Shown here: positions 1 to 7,890 of the stretch, piece after piece
Layout: each line of letters begins with the position of its first letter
How positions within the stretch are numbered: the first letter of the stretch is position 1
DNA from: Thermus sp. LT1-2-5
Lineage (GTDB): Bacteria; Deinococcota; Deinococci; Deinococcales; Thermaceae
Length of the DNA stretch: 34,869 nucleotides
Direction of reading: 5' to 3'
Assembly: GCF_040363165.1 (NCBI RefSeq)
Contig: NZ_BSRG01000018.1
Location: forward strand, 1 to 34,869
The notes under the pieces: model-generated
Database searches by the model: none
Told to the model about the DNA's origin: nothing
The model's input: only the letters and a program-made list of their open reading frames with translations
Position numbers and translations under genes: made by a program

Positions 1-360
<360 letters not shown>

Positions 361-372
361 GGGATCCGTTTC

Positions 373-1074
373 CTAGGTGCATTGCTGTTTTCCCAGGTGC
401 TCGAGGACGTAGGAGGCTTTTTCTAGAAGCTTTGAGACGCGGAATACCTTGGCGTCAAATTTTCCCTGCTGGTCGTCGTAGTAGTATACCTGCCAAAGGT
501 GAGCCTGGGTTTTTACGAGCGACCCCGCGTTTAGGGGATCGATGAAGCTGCTTCTATAGTCGCGGATGAGCTCCAAGGAAATATTCCCGGTATACCAATA
601 TCGATCGCTTTTCACTTCCAGACATACGGTTTCTCTTCCGTTTTGAACACGAAAATCAAAATCGCTCTTCTCTCCAGGCGACGGGCGCGTGTAGGATAAA
701 CCCGACTCTTTAAGCCATCTTTCCGTGTACCTTTCAAAGGCGTGTTGGATATTGGCTTCGCGGTGATCGATATTTCCTTCCCGCGCGAGCTTCTCCAACG
801 TCCTCTTGATCGACAGAACCCCCTCCAGATCTTTGTTTTCCATGTGCAACTGGCAAAGCAGATGTTCCTCTAAGTTGGTGGGGTTTTGGGGAGGCTCCTC
901 CCACACCCATTCTTGGGGCAAGAGCAGGAAAACCCCCTTTGCGCCATCTGGAGATGGCGTTTGATTGAACAAGATCCGTATATTTTTGCCCCCCATTTCC
1001 CCCTCAAGAGGGAGTTGGTGGTTTTCCCAAAGCTCCGCAACTTTTTGCCAGATAACAATCTGGATCCCTTTCAT
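373..1074 (-). CDS. Orphan PD-(D/E)XK nuclease-like protein, 233 residues
   Basis: The C-terminal half carries the signature of the PD-(D/E)XK nuclease fold: Asp in SDFDF (D138/D140), then a strand ending CLEVK (E153, K155), followed by an aromatic-rich segment and a helix. These are the expected metal-binding and catalytic residues of restriction-type and repair nucleases. The N-terminal 110 residues match no family I recognise and could be a specificity or partner-binding domain. The gene is clearly richer in A/T and in Asn, Gln, Lys and Tyr than its neighbours, which points to horizontal acquisition. No methyltransferase or helicase lies beside it. ATG 1074 sits 11 bases after the -10 of a near-consensus promoter, so the gene is probably expressed. 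The fold call is by motif only. Confidence 0.6.
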   Translation of the reverse strand: MKGIQIVIWQKVAELWENHQLPLEGEMGGKNIRILFNQTPSPDGAKGVFLLLPQEWVWEEPPQNPTNLEEHLLCQLHMENKDLEGVLSIKRTLEKLAREGNIDHREANIQHAFERYTERWLKESGLSYTRPSPGEKSDFDFRVQNGRETVCLEVKSDRYWYTGNISLELIRDYRSSFIDPLNAGSLVKTQAHLWQVYYYDDQQGKFDAKVFRVSKLLEKASYVLEHLGKQQCT

Positions 1075-1085
1075 GCCTTGCGCAA

Positions 1086-1114
1086 AGGATATGCCTTTTC
1101 CCAGAAAATGTCAA
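1086..1114 (-). promoter_or_regulatory. Strong promoter of the nuclease-like gene
   Basis: On the minus strand, TTGACA (1114-1109, perfect -35) is followed by a 17-base spacer and TATCCT (1091-1086, 4/6 to TATAAT). Transcription would start near 1079, only a few bases before ATG 1074. This is among the best-matching promoters in the window. Confidence 0.6.
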
Positions 1115-1375
1115 CTCGTTCTTGGGTAGATTTCCTTGACGTTCGGTTCCTTCCCGTGAACCTAGGGTTGAAGCGGCGGGAGTTCTGTGAGGCGGTGGGG
1201 GAACTCAGGCAGGGAAAGGCCCCGACCAGGTGCAAGCGGGGCAGAAGCTAATAAAGAGTGTCCGGTTCAACAGGTTCAAAGGGATGGCTCCTGCGCCGTG
1301 GGTGTGTCTGGCTGGGGTACGAGGGGGTTGCCCAGATAATCTTGCGTATTTTGAGAAAACCATGATAGGATGGCC

Positions 1376-1435
1376 TCGCCCGAAAGGGCGAAGCTGAAGC
1401 TGGTATGCCTCCCCCACCGCTCATGGAGCGGTGGG
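1376..1435 (+). repeat. Paired hairpins, possible IS200/IS605-type right end or omega-RNA remnant
   Basis: Hairpin 1 (1376-1391) is TCGCCC, GAAA tetraloop, GGGCGA, a perfect stem closed by a GNRA loop. Hairpin 2 (1413-1435) has 10-base perfect arms CCCACCGCTC / GAGCGGTGGG with loop ATG. Between them lies GAAGC-type sequence. A GAAGC-like segment followed by a strong subterminal hairpin is typical of the right end of IS200/IS605 elements and of the 3' part of the TnpB-associated RNA. No tnpA or tnpB is in the window, so this would be a palindrome-bearing remnant. An ordinary intrinsic terminator is less likely because no T-run follows. Confidence 0.35.
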
Positions 1436-1496
1436 CTATAAACTTTCTCACGCCCCCGGGCTAAACTGAGGGTGCCCGGAAAGGGGCGGGCCGATT

Positions 1497-2045
1497 ATGG
1501 AAAGGGTGGCCATATTTATTGACGGCTCCAACCTCTACAAGGGGTTGGTGCAACACCTGGGCTCGGACTATCGGCTGAACTTTGTGGAGTTCATCACCCT
1601 TCTCACCGCTGGGAGGCGGCTTCTTCGCGCCTACTACTACAACGCCCCCCTGCCCCCAGAAGACCCTGCGGCCAAGGCCCACCAAAGCTTCCTCAATTAC
1701 CTGAAGCGGGTACCCTATGTGGCGGTGCGCCTGGGGCGGCTGGAGCGCCGGGCGGACGGTTTTGTGGAAAAGGGGGTGGACATCCAGATCGCCATTGACA
1801 TCCTGCGCCTGGCCTACGCCGACGCTTATGACGTGGCGGTTTTGGTTTCGGGGGATGGGGACTTCGCCGAGGTGGTGCGGGTGGTGCAGGACATGGGCAA
1901 GCAGGTGGAGAACACCACCTTCCACGCCCTTTCCTCCCACCGCCTGGCCCAGCAGGCGGACCGCTTCTACCCCCTGGACGATTTTCCCTGGGAGAGGCTT
2001 AGGGCGCCAAGCCTCCCCCAGGCTCCCGAGGGCGGGGAGGGCTAG
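1497..2045 (+). CDS. NYN-domain (PIN-like, LabA/DUF88 type) protein, 182 residues
   Basis: The N-terminal FIDGSNLY (D9) and the later SGDGDF (D120, D122), with Asp in VDIQIAIDI (D95, D101), are the conserved acidic residues of NYN domains. This PIN-like fold contains RNases and other metal-dependent enzymes. The domain covers about residues 1-165; the rest is a Pro/Gly-rich tail. ATG 1497 has the purine-rich stretch AAAGGGGCGGG upstream. Its stop overlaps the stop of convergent ndk by sharing the tetranucleotide CTAG. A role in RNA processing or turnover is inferred from family membership; the substrate is unknown. Confidence 0.85.
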   Translation: MERVAIFIDGSNLYKGLVQHLGSDYRLNFVEFITLLTAGRRLLRAYYYNAPLPPEDPAAKAHQSFLNYLKRVPYVAVRLGRLERRADGFVEKGVDIQIAIDILRLAYADAYDVAVLVSGDGDFAEVVRVVQDMGKQVENTTFHALSSHRLAQQADRFYPLDDFPWERLRAPSLPQAPEGGEG

Positions 2046-2455
2046 AGGAGCTCCTCGGGGCGGAAGAAGAGGGCGATCTCCCTTTGGGCGTCCTCCGGGG
2101 TGGCCGAGCCGTGGATCACGTTCTCGTCGATGGTGGTGGCGTAGTCCCCGCGGATGGTGCCCGGGAGGGCGTCTTTGGGGTGGGTGGCCCCCATCATCTT
2201 GCGCACCTCGGCGATGGCGTTGGGGCCTTCCAGGACCATGGCCACCACCGGCCCTGAGGTGATGAAGCCCACCAGGCCGGGAAAGAAGGGCTTTTCCCGG
2301 TGTTCGGCGTAGTGCTTTTCCGCCAGTTCCTGGGAGAGCTTGAGGGCCTTTAGCCCCACGATGCGGAAGCCCTTGCGCTCAAACCGGGCGAGGATTTCCC
2401 CCACCAGGCCGCGCCGGAAGCCGTCGGGTTTGATCATGACGAAGGTGCGCTCCAT
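2042..2455 (-). CDS. ndk: Nucleoside diphosphate kinase
   Basis: The 137-residue length is standard. The N-terminus [12 protein letters not shown] and the active-site motif NVIHGS with H115 (the phosphorylated histidine) identify Ndk, which transfers gamma-phosphate between NTPs and NDPs in the cytoplasm. Downstream [11 protein letters not shown] and upstream [19 protein letters not shown] are also conserved Ndk segments. ATG 2455 is preceded by AGGGG and, 9 bases upstream, by a possible -10 TAGACT (2470-2465). PP2C lies 24 bases upstream on the same strand and may be cotranscribed. The 3' end abuts NYN with a 4-base overlap and no terminator. Confidence 0.97.
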   Translation of the reverse strand: MERTFVMIKPDGFRRGLVGEILARFERKGFRIVGLKALKLSQELAEKHYAEHREKPFFPGLVGFITSGPVVAMVLEGPNAIAEVRKMMGATHPKDALPGTIRGDYATTIDENVIHGSATPEDAQREIALFFRPEELL

Positions 2456-2478
2456 ACCCCTAGGAGTCTACCAGGTCC

Positions 2479-3408
2479 TCAGGGGCCTTTGAAGTAGCCC
2501 AAGAGGATGTAACCCACCACCAGGATCCAAAGGGCGATGAGGAGCACGTCCCGCCAGCCGATGCGGGGGCGTTTTTCCGGTTCTAAGACCTGGGTGGGGA
2601 GCTCGTCGGGCTCCTCCCCCAGTTTTAGGCGCACCGGGGCCCCCCGGGCGGCCTCGAGGGGCAGGGCGTAGGGCCGGTTCCCAGCGGGGAGCTCCTCCGG
2701 CACCCGCACCACGATGGCGCTCACGTTGTCGGGACCGCCCCACTCGTTGGCCAGGGCCACCAGGCGCTGGGCGGCCTCCTGGGGAGGGAAGGTCTTGAGG
2801 ACTTCCTTCAGGGTGCGCTCGTCCAGCACCCCGGAAAGCCCATCGGTGCAAAGGAGAAACACGTCTCCTGGCTCCAGCTTGAGCCCCAGGAGGTCCACCC
2901 GGGCCTGGGGGAAGGAACCCAGGGCGTTGGTGATCACGTTGCGCCAGCGGTGGGTCCGGGCCTCCTCGGGGGTGAGGAGGCCTTGGCGCACCCTTTCCGC
3001 CACCCAGGAGTGGTCCTCGGTGAGGAGGGAGAGCTCCCCTTGGCGGAGGAGGTAGGCCCTCGAGTCCCCCACGTGGGCGATGAGGGCGTAGGGGAGGTCC
3101 AGGACCAAGCAGGTGGCGGTGGTGCCCATGCCCCGGTTCTCCGGGCGCTGGGCCTCGTGGAAGATGCGCTCGTTGGCCCGCTCAAAGGCCTCCAGGAGCG
3201 CTTTGGGGGAGGGTTCCTTGTCCTTCAGGTGCTCCAGGATGGTTTCCACCGCCAGCCTGGCCGCCACCTCCCCGGTGCGGTGCCCCCCCATCCCGTCCGC
3301 CACCACGAAGGCGCCGCCCCAAGGGGTGAGGGCGTGGCCCACGGCGTCCTCGTTCTTGGGGCGCTTGCGGCCGGGGTGGGTTTCCAGGGCAAAGGAGAGC
3401 TCCGGCAC
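2479..3408 (-). CDS. PP2C-family Ser/Thr protein phosphatase with C-terminal membrane anchor
   Basis: PP2C motifs appear in order: RKRPKNEDA, VADGMGGHRTGEVA, HVGDSRAYLL, LTEDHSWV, LCTDGLSG and GGPDNVSAIVV. The Asp residues bind the Mn/Mg pair. The catalytic domain spans about residues 1-240. A basic/proline-rich linker follows, and one transmembrane helix near residues 283-305 (LLIALWILVVGYILLGYF) places the phosphatase at the inner face of the membrane. Such proteins normally oppose Hanks-type Ser/Thr kinases; none is next to it. The GTG start at 3408 lies exactly 6 bases after TAAAAT, so the mRNA is probably leaderless. It is divergent from rtcB and shares a short control region with it. 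Confidence 0.93.
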   Translation of the reverse strand: MPELSFALETHPGRKRPKNEDAVGHALTPWGGAFVVADGMGGHRTGEVAARLAVETILEHLKDKEPSPKALLEAFERANERIFHEAQRPENRGMGTTATCLVLDLPYALIAHVGDSRAYLLRQGELSLLTEDHSWVAERVRQGLLTPEEARTHRWRNVITNALGSFPQARVDLLGLKLEPGDVFLLCTDGLSGVLDERTLKEVLKTFPPQEAAQRLVALANEWGGPDNVSAIVVRVPEELPAGNRPYALPLEAARGAPVRLKLGEEPDELPTQVLEPEKRPRIGWRDVLLIALWILVVGYILLGYFKGP

Positions 3409-3414
3409 GGGGGG

Positions 3415-3420
3415 ATTTTA
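3415..3420 (-). promoter_or_regulatory. -10 element of the PP2C gene (leaderless)
   Basis: TAAAAT on the minus strand (5/6 to consensus) is followed by six C residues and then the GTG start. No purine-rich ribosome binding site fits in between. One copy of the 9-base repeat TACCGCATA (3419-3427, + strand) overlaps it, so a factor bound there would affect this gene too. Confidence 0.5.
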
Positions 3421-3447
3421 CCGCATAACCTTGACGCATACCGCATA
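3419..3447 (+). repeat. Two 9-base direct repeats spaced 20 bases, candidate operator
   Basis: TACCGCATA occurs at 3419-3427 and again at 3439-3447, exactly 20 bases (about two helical turns) apart. One copy overlaps the PP2C -10 and the other lies in the rtcB spacer. A protein dimer could bind both on one face and control both divergent genes. Confidence 0.45.
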
Positions 3448-3459
3448 GGGCGGTATCTT
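3431..3459 (+). promoter_or_regulatory. rtcB promoter with overlapping palindrome
   Basis: TTGACG (3431-3436, 5/6) and TATCTT (3454-3459, 4/6) are separated by 17 bases. Inside is a perfect inverted repeat, ATACCGC (3438-3444) and GCGGTAT (3450-3456), with a 5-base centre. It covers the spacer and the first bases of the -10, where a repressor or a spacer-distorting activator would act. The predicted start near 3466 leaves a leader of about 45 bases before ATG 3512. Confidence 0.6.
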
Positions 3460-3469
3460 AAAGGTAAGC

Positions 3470-3500
3470 CCGGGCCCCAAAAGCCCGGCGGTTTTGTTTT
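3470..3500 (+). terminator. Terminator-like hairpin in the rtcB leader (candidate attenuator)
   Basis: CCGGGC (3470-3475) pairs perfectly with GCCCGG (3483-3488) across a 7-base loop, and TTTTGTTTT (3492-3500) follows. No + strand gene lies upstream, since PP2C runs the other way. The structure therefore sits inside the rtcB leader, just before the ribosome binding site GGGAGG (3501-3506). It looks like an intrinsic attenuator rather than the end of another transcript. Confidence 0.45.
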
Positions 3501-3511
3501 GGGAGGGCGCC

Positions 3512-6382
3512 ATGCGCTTTGAAAAGATCGCCCCCTACACCTACCGCATCCCCAAACAGGGCAAGATGCGGGTGGACGCCGTCTTCTTTGCCTCGGAGGA
3601 GATCCTCAAGGACCTGGAGGGGGAAAACTACGCCTCCTTGCAGCAGCTTATGAACGTGGCCACCCTGCCCGGCATCGTGGAGCCAGCTTTGGCCATGCCC
3701 GACATCCACTGGGGCTACGGCTTCCCCATCGGCGGGGTGGCGGCCTTTGACCCGGAGGAGGGCGGGGTGGTGAGCCCGGGTGGGGTAGGGTTTGACATCA
3801 ACTGCCTTCCCGCAGGAACCCGCATCCTGGCCCATGACCGCTACACTCGGCCCATAGAGGAACTCGCCCAAGAGCGGGATCCCCTTTTGGTGGCCTGGCG
3901 CTTAGGGGAGCGCCCCGAGGCGGCGCGCGCCCTTTTCCTCCTTTCCCGGGAAGGGGAGGAGCTGGTGCGCCTCCGCACCGAAGGGGGCTTTGTCCTCGAG
4001 GCCACCCCCGACCACCCGGTCTACACGCCCGCAGGGATGCGCCCTGCGGGCGAACTGCGGCCGGGCGACCTGGTGGCGGTGCACCCCTTCCGGGGGCTCC
4101 CGTACGAACCGCCCCCTCCCTTGACCCTTGTGGGGGAGGAGGTGGCGGAGGCTTGGGCTAAGGAGCTGGGCTTTCCCCGGGCCCTTTCGGAGCTCCGGGC
4201 GCGGGGGCTTCTCCCCCTTAAGGCGGACCACCCCCACCTGCCGGCCCTTTTGCGCTTGATGGGGTACGCCCTGGGGGGTGGGACCCTGTACCGCTCTGGG
4301 GGAAGGGCCTACCTCCTCCTCTACGGGGAAAGGGAAGGTCTCCTGGAGGCCAAGGCCGATCTGGAGCGTCTGGGCTTCCGGGCGGGGGGGCCTTATCTGC
4401 GCCGGCGCCACCCCGGCTCCCGGGGCCGGGCCTTTTCCAGGGAGGAGGCTAGGCTTAAGGTATCCTCTCGCGCCCTCTTTCTCCTCCTCCGCGCCCTCGG
4501 GCTTCCCGAGGGGGCCAAGCGGGGGCCTGGGCTTCCCCTCTGGCTTTTTGCCCTTCCCTCGTGGCTTAAGGCCAACTTCCTGGCGGGGCTTTTCGGGGCG
4601 GGGCTCTCTGCGCCCAGGGCGGTGAGGGGCCATGGCCACACCCTCATGCCCCCACTCCTCTCCCATTCCGGGCGTGGAAGCGCCCTGGAGGAGGGGCGCG
4701 CGTTCATGCAGGACCTCGCCCGGCTGGTTGCCTCCTTGGGGTTGGAGGTGCAGGACCTGCGGGAAGAGGCGGATTGGGAGGGGCCAAAGGACCCTTCCCC
4801 CCGCTTCGAGCTCCTCCTCCGGTCCACCCCGGAAAACCTGGCCCGGCTTTACGAGGAAGTAGGCTACGCCTACGCCCCCACCAAGGCCCGGCTAGCCTTT
4901 CTGGCCGCCTTTTACCTTCGGAAGAAGGAGGCCTACCTGGCTGGGCGGGGGGCCCTGGCCGAGAAGGCTTGGGCGCTGCGCCGGGCGGGCTATTCGGTGG
5001 AGGCCATCGCCCCCGGGCCTGGGGCCTTCCGCCGCTTCGCGGAGCCCACCCATTACGAGGAGCGCCCTTCCCTCCCTCTCCAAGGCTTTCCCACCTTCCC
5101 CGAGTTCGTGGCGGTTTCCGAGGGCATGCTCTTTGACCCGGTGGTGGCCGTGGAGCGGGTACCCCATGGGGGAAGGGTTTACGACCTTTCCATGGCCCAT
5201 CCGGACCACAACTTTGTGGCCGAAGGGTTCGTGGTTTCCAACTGCGGGGTCCGCCTTTTGGCTTCCCACCTCACCCTGGAAGACCTCCTTCCCCGCCAGC
5301 GGGAGCTCGCCGACGTCCTTTACCGCCTCATCCCCTCGGGGGTGGGGAGCGAACGGCGGGACGTGCGCTTCAGCAAGCGGGAGCTCAAGGAGATCCTGAA
5401 GGAGGGGGCAGGGTGGCTGGTGAAGCGGGGGTTCGGCTACCCCGAGGACGTGCGCTTCATCGAGTCTGAGGGCCGCCTGCCCTGGGCCAACCCCGACAAG
5501 GTTTCGGAAAGGGCCTTTGAGCGGGGGGCTCCCCAGATTGGCACCCTGGGAAGCGGAAACCACTTCCTGGAGGTGCAGTACGTGGACGAGGTGTACGACC
5601 TCGAGGCCGCGGAGGCCTACGGGCTCTTTAGGGGCCAGATCACCGTTCTCATCCACACGGGAAGCCGGGGCCTGGGCCACCAGGTCTGCCAGGACTACGT
5701 GGAGCGCTTCCTCAAGGTGGCCCCTCGCTACGAGATCGAGCTGGTGGACAAGCAGCTGGCGGCGGCCCCCATCAAGAGCCCGGAGGGCCAAGACTACCTC
5801 CAGGCCATGGCCGCCGCCGCTAACTTCGCCTTCGCCAACCGCCAGCTCATCGCCCACTTCGTGCGGGAGGCCTTTGAGGCGGTGGGTTTTACCCCCCGGG
5901 ACCACGGCCTGAGGGTCCTTTACGACCTGGCCCACAACAACGCCAAGTTTGAGGAGCACCGGGGGCGGCGGGTCCTGGTCCACCGCAAGGGAGCCACCCG
6001 GGCCTTTGGCCCCGGCAACCCCGAGATCCCCCCGGAGTACCGCCAGGTGGGCCAGCCCGTCCTGGTGCCGGGGGACATGGGCCGCTACTCCTACGTCCTG
6101 GCGGGCACGGCCAAGGCCATGGAGGTTTCCTTCGGCTCCAGCTGCCACGGGGCGGGGCGGAAGATGAGCCGCCACCAGGCCAAGCGGGTGGCCCGGGAGC
6201 GCAACCTGGTGAAGGAGCTGGCGGAACGGGGCATCCTGGTGCGGGCCGCCACCCGGGCCACGGTGGACGAGGAGATGCCCGAGGCCTACAAGGACGTCTC
6301 CCTGGTGGTGGAGGCGGTGGAGGGGGCGGGGATCGGCAAGAAGGTGGCCCGGCTTCGGCCCCTCATCGTGGTGAAGGGGTAG
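3512..6382 (+). CDS. rtcB: RtcB tRNA/RNA ligase interrupted by an intein (956-residue precursor)
   Basis: RtcB joins RNA 2',3'-cyclic phosphate or 3'-phosphate ends to 5'-OH ends using GTP and Mn2+, in tRNA splicing and RNA repair. Extein landmarks are the N-terminal HWGYGFPIGG, GGVGFDIN, the metal Cys in CGVRLLASHL, GNHFLEVQYV, IHTGSRGLGHQVC, DLAHNNAKFE and SSCHGAGRKMSR (the histidine that takes up GMP). Without the intein the protein is 476 residues, normal for the family. ATG 3512 is chosen over 3494 because GGGAGG precedes it and MRFEKIAPYTYRIP is the usual start. The intein sits directly before the conserved metal-binding Cys, a known RtcB insertion point, so the ligase cannot be active until splicing. 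No archease gene is adjacent. Confidence 0.97.
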   Translation: MRFEKIAPYTYRIPKQGKMRVDAVFFASEEILKDLEGENYASLQQLMNVATLPGIVEPALAMPDIHWGYGFPIGGVAAFDPEEGGVVSPGGVGFDINCLPAGTRILAHDRYTRPIEELAQERDPLLVAWRLGERPEAARALFLLSREGEELVRLRTEGGFVLEATPDHPVYTPAGMRPAGELRPGDLVAVHPFRGLPYEPPPPLTLVGEEVAEAWAKELGFPRALSELRARGLLPLKADHPHLPALLRLMGYALGGGTLYRSGGRAYLLLYGEREGLLEAKADLERLGFRAGGPYLRRRHPGSRGRAFSREEARLKVSSRALFLLLRALGLPEGAKRGPGLPLWLFALPSWLKANFLAGLFGAGLSAPRAVRGHGHTLMPPLLSHSGRGSALEEGRAFMQDLARLVASLGLEVQDLREEADWEGPKDPSPRFELLLRSTPENLARLYEEVGYAYAPTKARLAFLAAFYLRKKEAYLAGRGALAEKAWALRRAGYSVEAIAPGPGAFRRFAEPTHYEERPSLPLQGFPTFPEFVAVSEGMLFDPVVAVERVPHGGRVYDLSMAHPDHNFVAEGFVVSNCGVRLLASHLTLEDLLPRQRELADVLYRLIPSGVGSERRDVRFSKRELKEILKEGAGWLVKRGFGYPEDVRFIESEGRLPWANPDKVSERAFERGAPQIGTLGSGNHFLEVQYVDEVYDLEAAEAYGLFRGQITVLIHTGSRGLGHQVCQDYVERFLKVAPRYEIELVDKQLAAAPIKSPEGQDYLQAMAAAANFAFANRQLIAHFVREAFEAVGFTPRDHGLRVLYDLAHNNAKFEEHRGRRVLVHRKGATRAFGPGNPEIPPEYRQVGQPVLVPGDMGRYSYVLAGTAKAMEVSFGSSCHGAGRKMSRHQAKRVARERNLVKELAERGILVRAATRATVDEEMPEAYKDVSLVVEAVEGAGIGKKVARLRPLIVVKG
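3803..5242 (+). mobile_element. Intein in RtcB, 480 residues, degenerate LAGLIDADG endonuclease
   Basis: The intein starts at Cys98 (C|LPAGTRIL, block A) after extein FDIN and ends VVSN before extein Cys578 (CGVR). Block B is present (LEATPDHPVYT, with the TxxH motif), as are blocks F and G (RVYDLSMAHPDHNF, VAEGFVVSN). The central part has two LAGLIDADG-like helices: LMGYALGGG near 4255-4282, where GDG is expected, and FLAGLFGAGL near 4575-4605, where DADG is expected. In both, the catalytic Asp positions are Gly. The penultimate His of many inteins is Ser here. Splicing residues (first Cys, final Asn, following Cys) are intact. GC content matches the host gene, suggesting long residence. Confidence 0.92.
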
Positions 6383-6419
6383 CCATCCGCCTCTCAGAAA
6401 CGCCTGGTTGGATGGAAGG

Positions 6420-7883
6420 ATGAGGCGGCTAGCCCTTCTTCTTTTCCTGGGTCTAGCCCTGGGCCAGACCCTTCTTCCCGTTGGCCAGCTTGGCCTCACC
6501 TTCCGGGAAGAGGGGGGGGCCTGGGTGTACGAGGGGGGTGGGAAGCGCTGGGTGTACGTGCCCGGGGTGGGCTGGGCCGAGCCTTTGGGGGCGGACCTGC
6601 CCGCCCCGGAAGGGGAGAGGTTTCCCTTGGAAACCCTAAAGGCCCTGGGCTACTTCCGGGTGCCGGAGGCCGGGGTGCGCTTTGGGAACCAGGGGCGCGC
6701 CTTCCGGTTGGTCCTGGACCTTCCCGCCCCCTCTTCCCAAGGGCCCCAGGAGGGGACGGGGCGGGAAAGCGCAAGCCTCCTCCTTCCCTACTTGGCGCCC
6801 CAGGCTTTGGAGGTCCCTTGGCCTAAGGGCCTTTCCCCCTCGGTGCGGCTCCTTCCGGAGGGCACGGAGCTAACCCTTTCCGCCCCCGGTAAGCTCCTTC
6901 GCTATCGGCTTTTTTACCTGCAAAACCCGCCCCGCCTGGTCCTGGACCTCTATCCCTTGGCCCCGGAGGTGGAGGAGGTCTTGACCGTGGGGGTGCGCTA
7001 CCGCGAGGCCTGGGCCTTCACCCCGGAGCCCCTAAGGCTTTACCTGGTGGAGGCGGAAGGGGGAAGGCTTCTGCCCGTGGGCACCCCGGGGAAAAGGGCC
7101 CTTCCCAAGGACCTGGCCCCGGGGGCCCTGGCCGTCCTGAACGGGGGCTACTTTGACCCCAAGACCGCCACCCCCATTGGGCTTTGGGTCCAGGACGGGG
7201 TCACGGTCTCCTATCCCTTCGGCCGCGCCGCCCTGATGTGGGACGCGTTCACCTTCTTCCTGGGCCTTCCCCGCTTTGAGGCTGTGGTGGCGGGGCCAAA
7301 GGGGGAGAGGGTGCGGGTGGGGGTGAACGCCTCGAGGGCCCGCTACACCGCCCACACCGTGCCGGGCCCCGTGGGGCGGGAAGGGGAGGAGGTGGCCCTG
7401 GTGCGGGGGGACCGGGTGGTGGCTCTCCTGCCCGCTCCCGCGGAGCTTCCCCCCGGGGTCTGGGCCCTCACCTATCCCCGGAATGCCCCGCCCTTTCCCT
7501 TGGGCCTGGGGGACCGCCTAAGCCTCTACGGGCGGCTAGACCCTCCCTTCCGCTACGCCCTGGAAGGGGGGCCCCTCCTTGTCCGGGAGGGCCAGTACGC
7601 CTTTGACCCGGCCCAGGAGAACTTCAAGGACCCAAGGCCCCTTTTGGCCGTGGCCCCCCAGGCGGCGGTGGCCTGGACCAAGGAGGGCAGGCTTTGGCTT
7701 GTGGTTTCCGAGCCCACCACCCCGGGGGTTCTGGCCCGGGCCCTTCTCGCCTTGGGGGCCTGGAACGCCCTCAGGATGGACGGGGGCGGCTCGGCCCAGC
7801 TTTGGGTGAAGGGGATGCTGCGAAGCCCTTACCCGGGGAGCCCCCGCCCCGTGGTGAGCGCCCTGGCCCTGTTTGCGCCATAA
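6420..7883 (+). CDS. Secreted phosphodiester glycosidase-like (NAGPA/DUF2233) protein, 487 residues
   Basis: The N-terminus MRRLALLLFLGLALGQ is a typical signal peptide. The C-terminal half (about residues 205-487) has the hallmarks of the phosphodiester glycosidase/NAGPA family: VLNGGYFDPKT followed by PIGLWVQDG, an ALEGGPLLV segment, and the terminal MDGGGSAQLWV. The family includes the enzyme that uncovers mannose-6-phosphate in eukaryotes and bacterial envelope proteins of mostly unknown substrate. The N-terminal half resembles envelope-associated beta domains but is not assigned. ATG 6420 gives the clean signal peptide; TTG 6408 in the same frame would add four residues. It follows rtcB by 37 bases, probably on the same transcript. 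Confidence 0.85.
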   Translation: MRRLALLLFLGLALGQTLLPVGQLGLTFREEGGAWVYEGGGKRWVYVPGVGWAEPLGADLPAPEGERFPLETLKALGYFRVPEAGVRFGNQGRAFRLVLDLPAPSSQGPQEGTGRESASLLLPYLAPQALEVPWPKGLSPSVRLLPEGTELTLSAPGKLLRYRLFYLQNPPRLVLDLYPLAPEVEEVLTVGVRYREAWAFTPEPLRLYLVEAEGGRLLPVGTPGKRALPKDLAPGALAVLNGGYFDPKTATPIGLWVQDGVTVSYPFGRAALMWDAFTFFLGLPRFEAVVAGPKGERVRVGVNASRARYTAHTVPGPVGREGEEVALVRGDRVVALLPAPAELPPGVWALTYPRNAPPFPLGLGDRLSLYGRLDPPFRYALEGGPLLVREGQYAFDPAQENFKDPRPLLAVAPQAAVAWTKEGRLWLVVSEPTTPGVLARALLALGAWNALRMDGGGSAQLWVKGMLRSPYPGSPRPVVSALALFAP

Positions 7884-7890
7884 TCCCCTT

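Larger units (their letters stand above)
1075..1496. other. 422-base intergenic accessory region
   Basis: No convincing gene fills this gap. It holds the nuclease gene promoter on the left and two strong hairpins at 1376-1435 on the right. The + strand frame ending at 1251 (reading REFCEAVGELRQGKAP near its end) and the one ending near 1400 may be tails of decayed genes, but neither shows a recognisable domain. The NYN gene's ribosome binding site lies at 1480-1490. Confidence 0.4.

Noticed and set aside
1136..1141. TTGACG on the + strand as a promoter
   Set aside because: No -10-like hexamer at 16-18 bases and no gene downstream within reach.
886..1251. 121-residue + strand frame overlapping the nuclease-like gene
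   Set aside because: Mostly antisense to the nuclease ORF; only the last 25 residues look protein-like, too little to call a gene.
1205..1451. Minus-strand frames across the paired hairpins
   Set aside because: They run through strong inverted repeats and have no recognisable motif or ribosome binding site.
3803..5242. rtcB interruption as a pseudogene or insertion sequence
   Set aside because: The frame is open throughout and carries intein splice blocks at both ends.
4892..6499. 535-residue open frame antisense to rtcB
   Set aside because: Antisense to conserved RtcB and intein motifs; composition typical of a shadow frame.
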